Below, piece by piece: positions 4,795-6,383 of a DNA stretch of 6,383 nt. Source of the stretch: an uncultured Bacteroidales bacterium (GTDB lineage: Bacteria > Bacteroidota > Bacteroidia > Bacteroidales > WCHB1-69). The stretch's first letter is position 1, and each line of letters starts with the position of its first letter. Under the pieces are notes generated by a model. The model made no database searches, had not been told where the DNA came from, and saw nothing but the letters and a program-made list of their open reading frames with translations. Position numbers and translations under genes: made by a program. Where the stretch lies: contig ONXT01000077.1 of NCBI GenBank assembly GCA_900321845.1, positions 1 through 6,383 on the forward strand, given 5' to 3'.

Positions 4795-6383
4795 TAGAAC
4801 GATGATGGTGCCATTCAAGGCGTATTTCTTCTTCTCGGTTTTAGGAGTGGCAAAAGCCCGCCACGAGAACACTTGGTTGGCAGCGACTTTTCCGTTGATG
4901 ATGCCGTCCCAGTGGAAATGCGGGTCGGTGGAGTGGAATACCAACATGCCCCAACGGTCGTAAATCCAGATTTCAAACTCCGACACGAGCTCAACTCCAT
5001 ACATGTGGAACTGGTCGTTCATTCCATCGTCGAAGGAGGCGGTGATGCAGTTCGGGAAATAAAGGTCGAACGGGCATCGCAGGATATCGATGGCCGTGTC
5101 GGCTTCGCAGGCACCGTCATACGCCTTGACACTGTATCTGCCGTAAGCGTGGATTTCGATTTCCGCAGAGGTCTCCCCTGTGTTCCAACGGATATTTGGG
5201 GCGTTTGTGGTGGCTATGAGGGTAGTGATGCCATCGTCGCAGAAGTCGGAGGTTTGTTCCACGCTGATGCTAATGGCATCTTGTAGCCGGATTTCCACGG
5301 AAGAGCTGCCAACGCAACCTGCTTGGTTGGTGACAGTAACGGAGAATAATCCCGGTTGATGGGCGTTAATGGAGTGTGAGGTTTCCCCAGTACTCCACAT
5401 GTATTGCGGGTTTGTGCCGGTTGTAGCCACGGAGGGCGAGAGCAGCACGGGGAACTCTTCCATACCGCACAATACCTTGTCGCTGCCCAAGTTGACGCTG
5501 GGAACGGGCGATACAATGAGGTGGAGTTCCAAGATGCTGTCGCAGCCGCCTGACGTAGCGAGGGTGTCGTAATAGATACCGGGTTGACTGTAGAAGTTGC
5601 CGTTCATGAAGTAGCTTTCACCCGGGCAGATGGTGTCGTAAATCGGAATAGGATCTTGCGGGATGAACGACAGGTGTAGTTCAATGACCGTGTCGCATTC
5701 CGAACCAGTGGTCAGCGTGTCCAAATACACACCTGATTCCGTGAGGATCCGTCCATAAAAGTCGTAGGTGTTGCCTTCGCAGATGCTTTCATAAACCGGG
5801 ATCGGGTCTGGCGGGGGAATGTTGACAATGGTGAACAGGGTGTCGCCCAAGCTGGAAAGACATCCTATGGTAATACCCGAGATATAGGCTGTTACGCGAT
5901 ATTGTCCATCACTTGGGTAGAGGTGGGAGACGGGATTGCCTACTTCAGAGGTACCGTCGCCGAAGTCCCAAATGATATCGCCGAAATCCCCATCAACCTG
6001 CAGCTCAAAGTCGATGTCTCTATTGGCGCAATATTGTTGGTTCTCGGGGAGGTCTGCTACATTTACCTCATTGACGAACATTTGTGGTGCGTTGATGGGG
6101 CGCACCGAGGCTCCGACTGCGTAGGCGTAAGAGGTCACATACTCCAACCCGTAAACGTGGGCGACGAGTCCGCTATCGCAGCGGAGGGTGTGTCCGGCAT
6201 GTGACACGGAAATGCGTGCGTAGGAGTACTGCGGATTTCCGGCAACGGCACTGAAAGAGCTGGAGATGCTCGTGCCGTCCAACGTCACGGATGGTACGTT
6301 GATAGTGGGTGTCACGATGTTCACGTAGTGGTTGTATGTATAGCCGGAGGGCTGGTAAGTACCGAAAGTGATTTGTTTAATGT
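4792..6383 (-). CDS. Secreted multi-domain surface protein with T9SS type B (CHU_C) sorting domain, 5' end missing
   Basis: This is the C-terminal 529 residues of a large exported protein. The frame stays open to the window edge, so the GTG at 6324 is not a real start. Residues 1-97 resemble the end of an IgGFc-binding-type domain (GHTLRCDSG, HVYGLEYVTSYAYAVG). Residues 103-169 form a PKD domain with WDFGDG (138-143). Two 51-residue repeats follow (192-242 and 243-293), each starting DPIP and each with two cysteines, likely a disulphide. Two Ig-like modules (295-366 and 370-435) share the motif W.TGETS. Residues 438-529 are the CHU_C domain (YDRWG, WDG, final NGTIIVL), which marks proteins for secretion by the type IX system across the outer membrane. 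No enzyme domain is visible in this part, so an adhesin or matrix role is inferred. A terminator-like repeat follows. The gene is probably transcribed apart from the isomerase operon. Confidence 0.93.
   Translation of the reverse strand, partial: IKQITFGTYQPSGYTYNHYVNIVTPTINVPSVTLDGTSISSSFSAVAGNPQYSYARISVSHAGHTLRCDSGLVAHVYGLEYVTSYAYAVGASVRPINAPQMFVNEVNVADLPENQQYCANRDIDFELQVDGDFGDIIWDFGDGTSEVGNPVSHLYPSDGQYRVTAYISGITIGCLSSLGDTLFTIVNIPPPDPIPVYESICEGNTYDFYGRILTESGVYLDTLTTGSECDTVIELHLSFIPQDPIPIYDTICPGESYFMNGNFYSQPGIYYDTLATSGGCDSILELHLIVSPVPSVNLGSDKVLCGMEEFPVLLSPSVATTGTNPQYMWSTGETSHSINAHQPGLFSVTVTNQAGCVGSSSVEIRLQDAISISVEQTSDFCDDGITTLIATTNAPNIRWNTGETSAEIEIHAYGRYSVKAYDGACEADTAIDILRCPFDLYFPNCITASFDDGMNDQFHMYGVELVSEFEIWIYDRWGMLVFHSTDPHFHWDGIINGKVAANQVFSWRAFATPKTEKKKYALNGTIIVL
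5503..5808 (-). repeat. Two tandem 153-bp in-frame repeats
   Basis: Copies at 5808-5656 and 5655-5503 (minus strand) each encode 51 residues beginning DPIP. By hand alignment 23 of 51 residues are identical, with no gaps. The shared pattern is DPIP.Y..IC.G..Y, then G, G.Y.DTL.T, CD and ELHL. Both cysteines (positions 10 and 38 of the unit) are kept. This module is common in Bacteroidota surface proteins and often occurs in longer arrays. The two copies here are well diverged, so the duplication is old. Confidence 0.85.

Noticed and set aside
4873..5286. Plus-strand frame of 137 codons and other short frames opposite the surface-protein gene
   Set aside because: Shadows of the CHU_C and Ig-like coding region; no start context or domain.
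4792..6324. Complete 510-residue gene starting at GTG 6324
   Set aside because: The frame is open without a stop to the window edge, there is no signal peptide at 6324, and the upstream codons continue the same domain. The gene is incomplete in this window.

Overview
The window looks like a chromosomal segment of a member of the Bacteroidota, most likely of the order Bacteroidales. The evidence is a C-terminal type IX secretion (CHU_C, 'type B') sorting domain, a signal peptidase I in the long form typical of this phylum, parvulin-type periplasmic isomerases in the Bacteroidota arrangement, and start regions with no clear Shine-Dalgarno sequence. All five genes lie on the minus strand, so transcription runs from high to low coordinates. 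No tRNA, rRNA, CRISPR array, insertion sequence or phage gene was seen.

In order of transcription: (1) 6383-4792, the 3' part of a large secreted, multi-domain surface protein. It carries an IgGFc-binding-like segment, a PKD domain, two tandem 51-residue cysteine-pair repeats, two Ig-like modules and the CHU_C sorting domain. Its start lies beyond the window. (2) 4791-4661, a 131-bp intergenic gap with two inverted repeats, one touching the stop codon and one resembling a terminator. (3) 4660-2915, a 581-residue periplasmic peptidyl-prolyl isomerase with two parvulin domains. (4) 2871-2068, a 267-residue lipoprotein related to SurA but without a recognisable parvulin domain. (5) 2071-455, lepB, a signal peptidase I fused to an N-terminal DUF5684-like membrane domain; it overlaps gene 4 by an ATGA junction. 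(6) 434-1, the first 144 codons of a YfcC-family membrane transporter, with a GTG start 20 bp after lepB.

Genes 3 to 6 are tightly spaced (43 bp, 4-bp overlap, 20 bp) and probably form one operon. Three of them deal with envelope protein biogenesis: two are periplasmic folding factors or chaperones, and the third removes signal peptides from exported proteins. The transporter at the end has no obvious link to that theme. The surface protein upstream is a plausible client of this machinery, because it needs Sec export, signal-peptide removal, periplasmic folding and T9SS secretion. It is probably a separate transcription unit.

I see no wholly new system. The points most worth a second look are the DUF5684-signal peptidase fusion, the second parvulin domain that has lost its first histidine, the apparently shortened C-terminus of the isomerase, the acidic residues after the lipoprotein cysteine, and the two inverted repeats in the only real intergenic gap.
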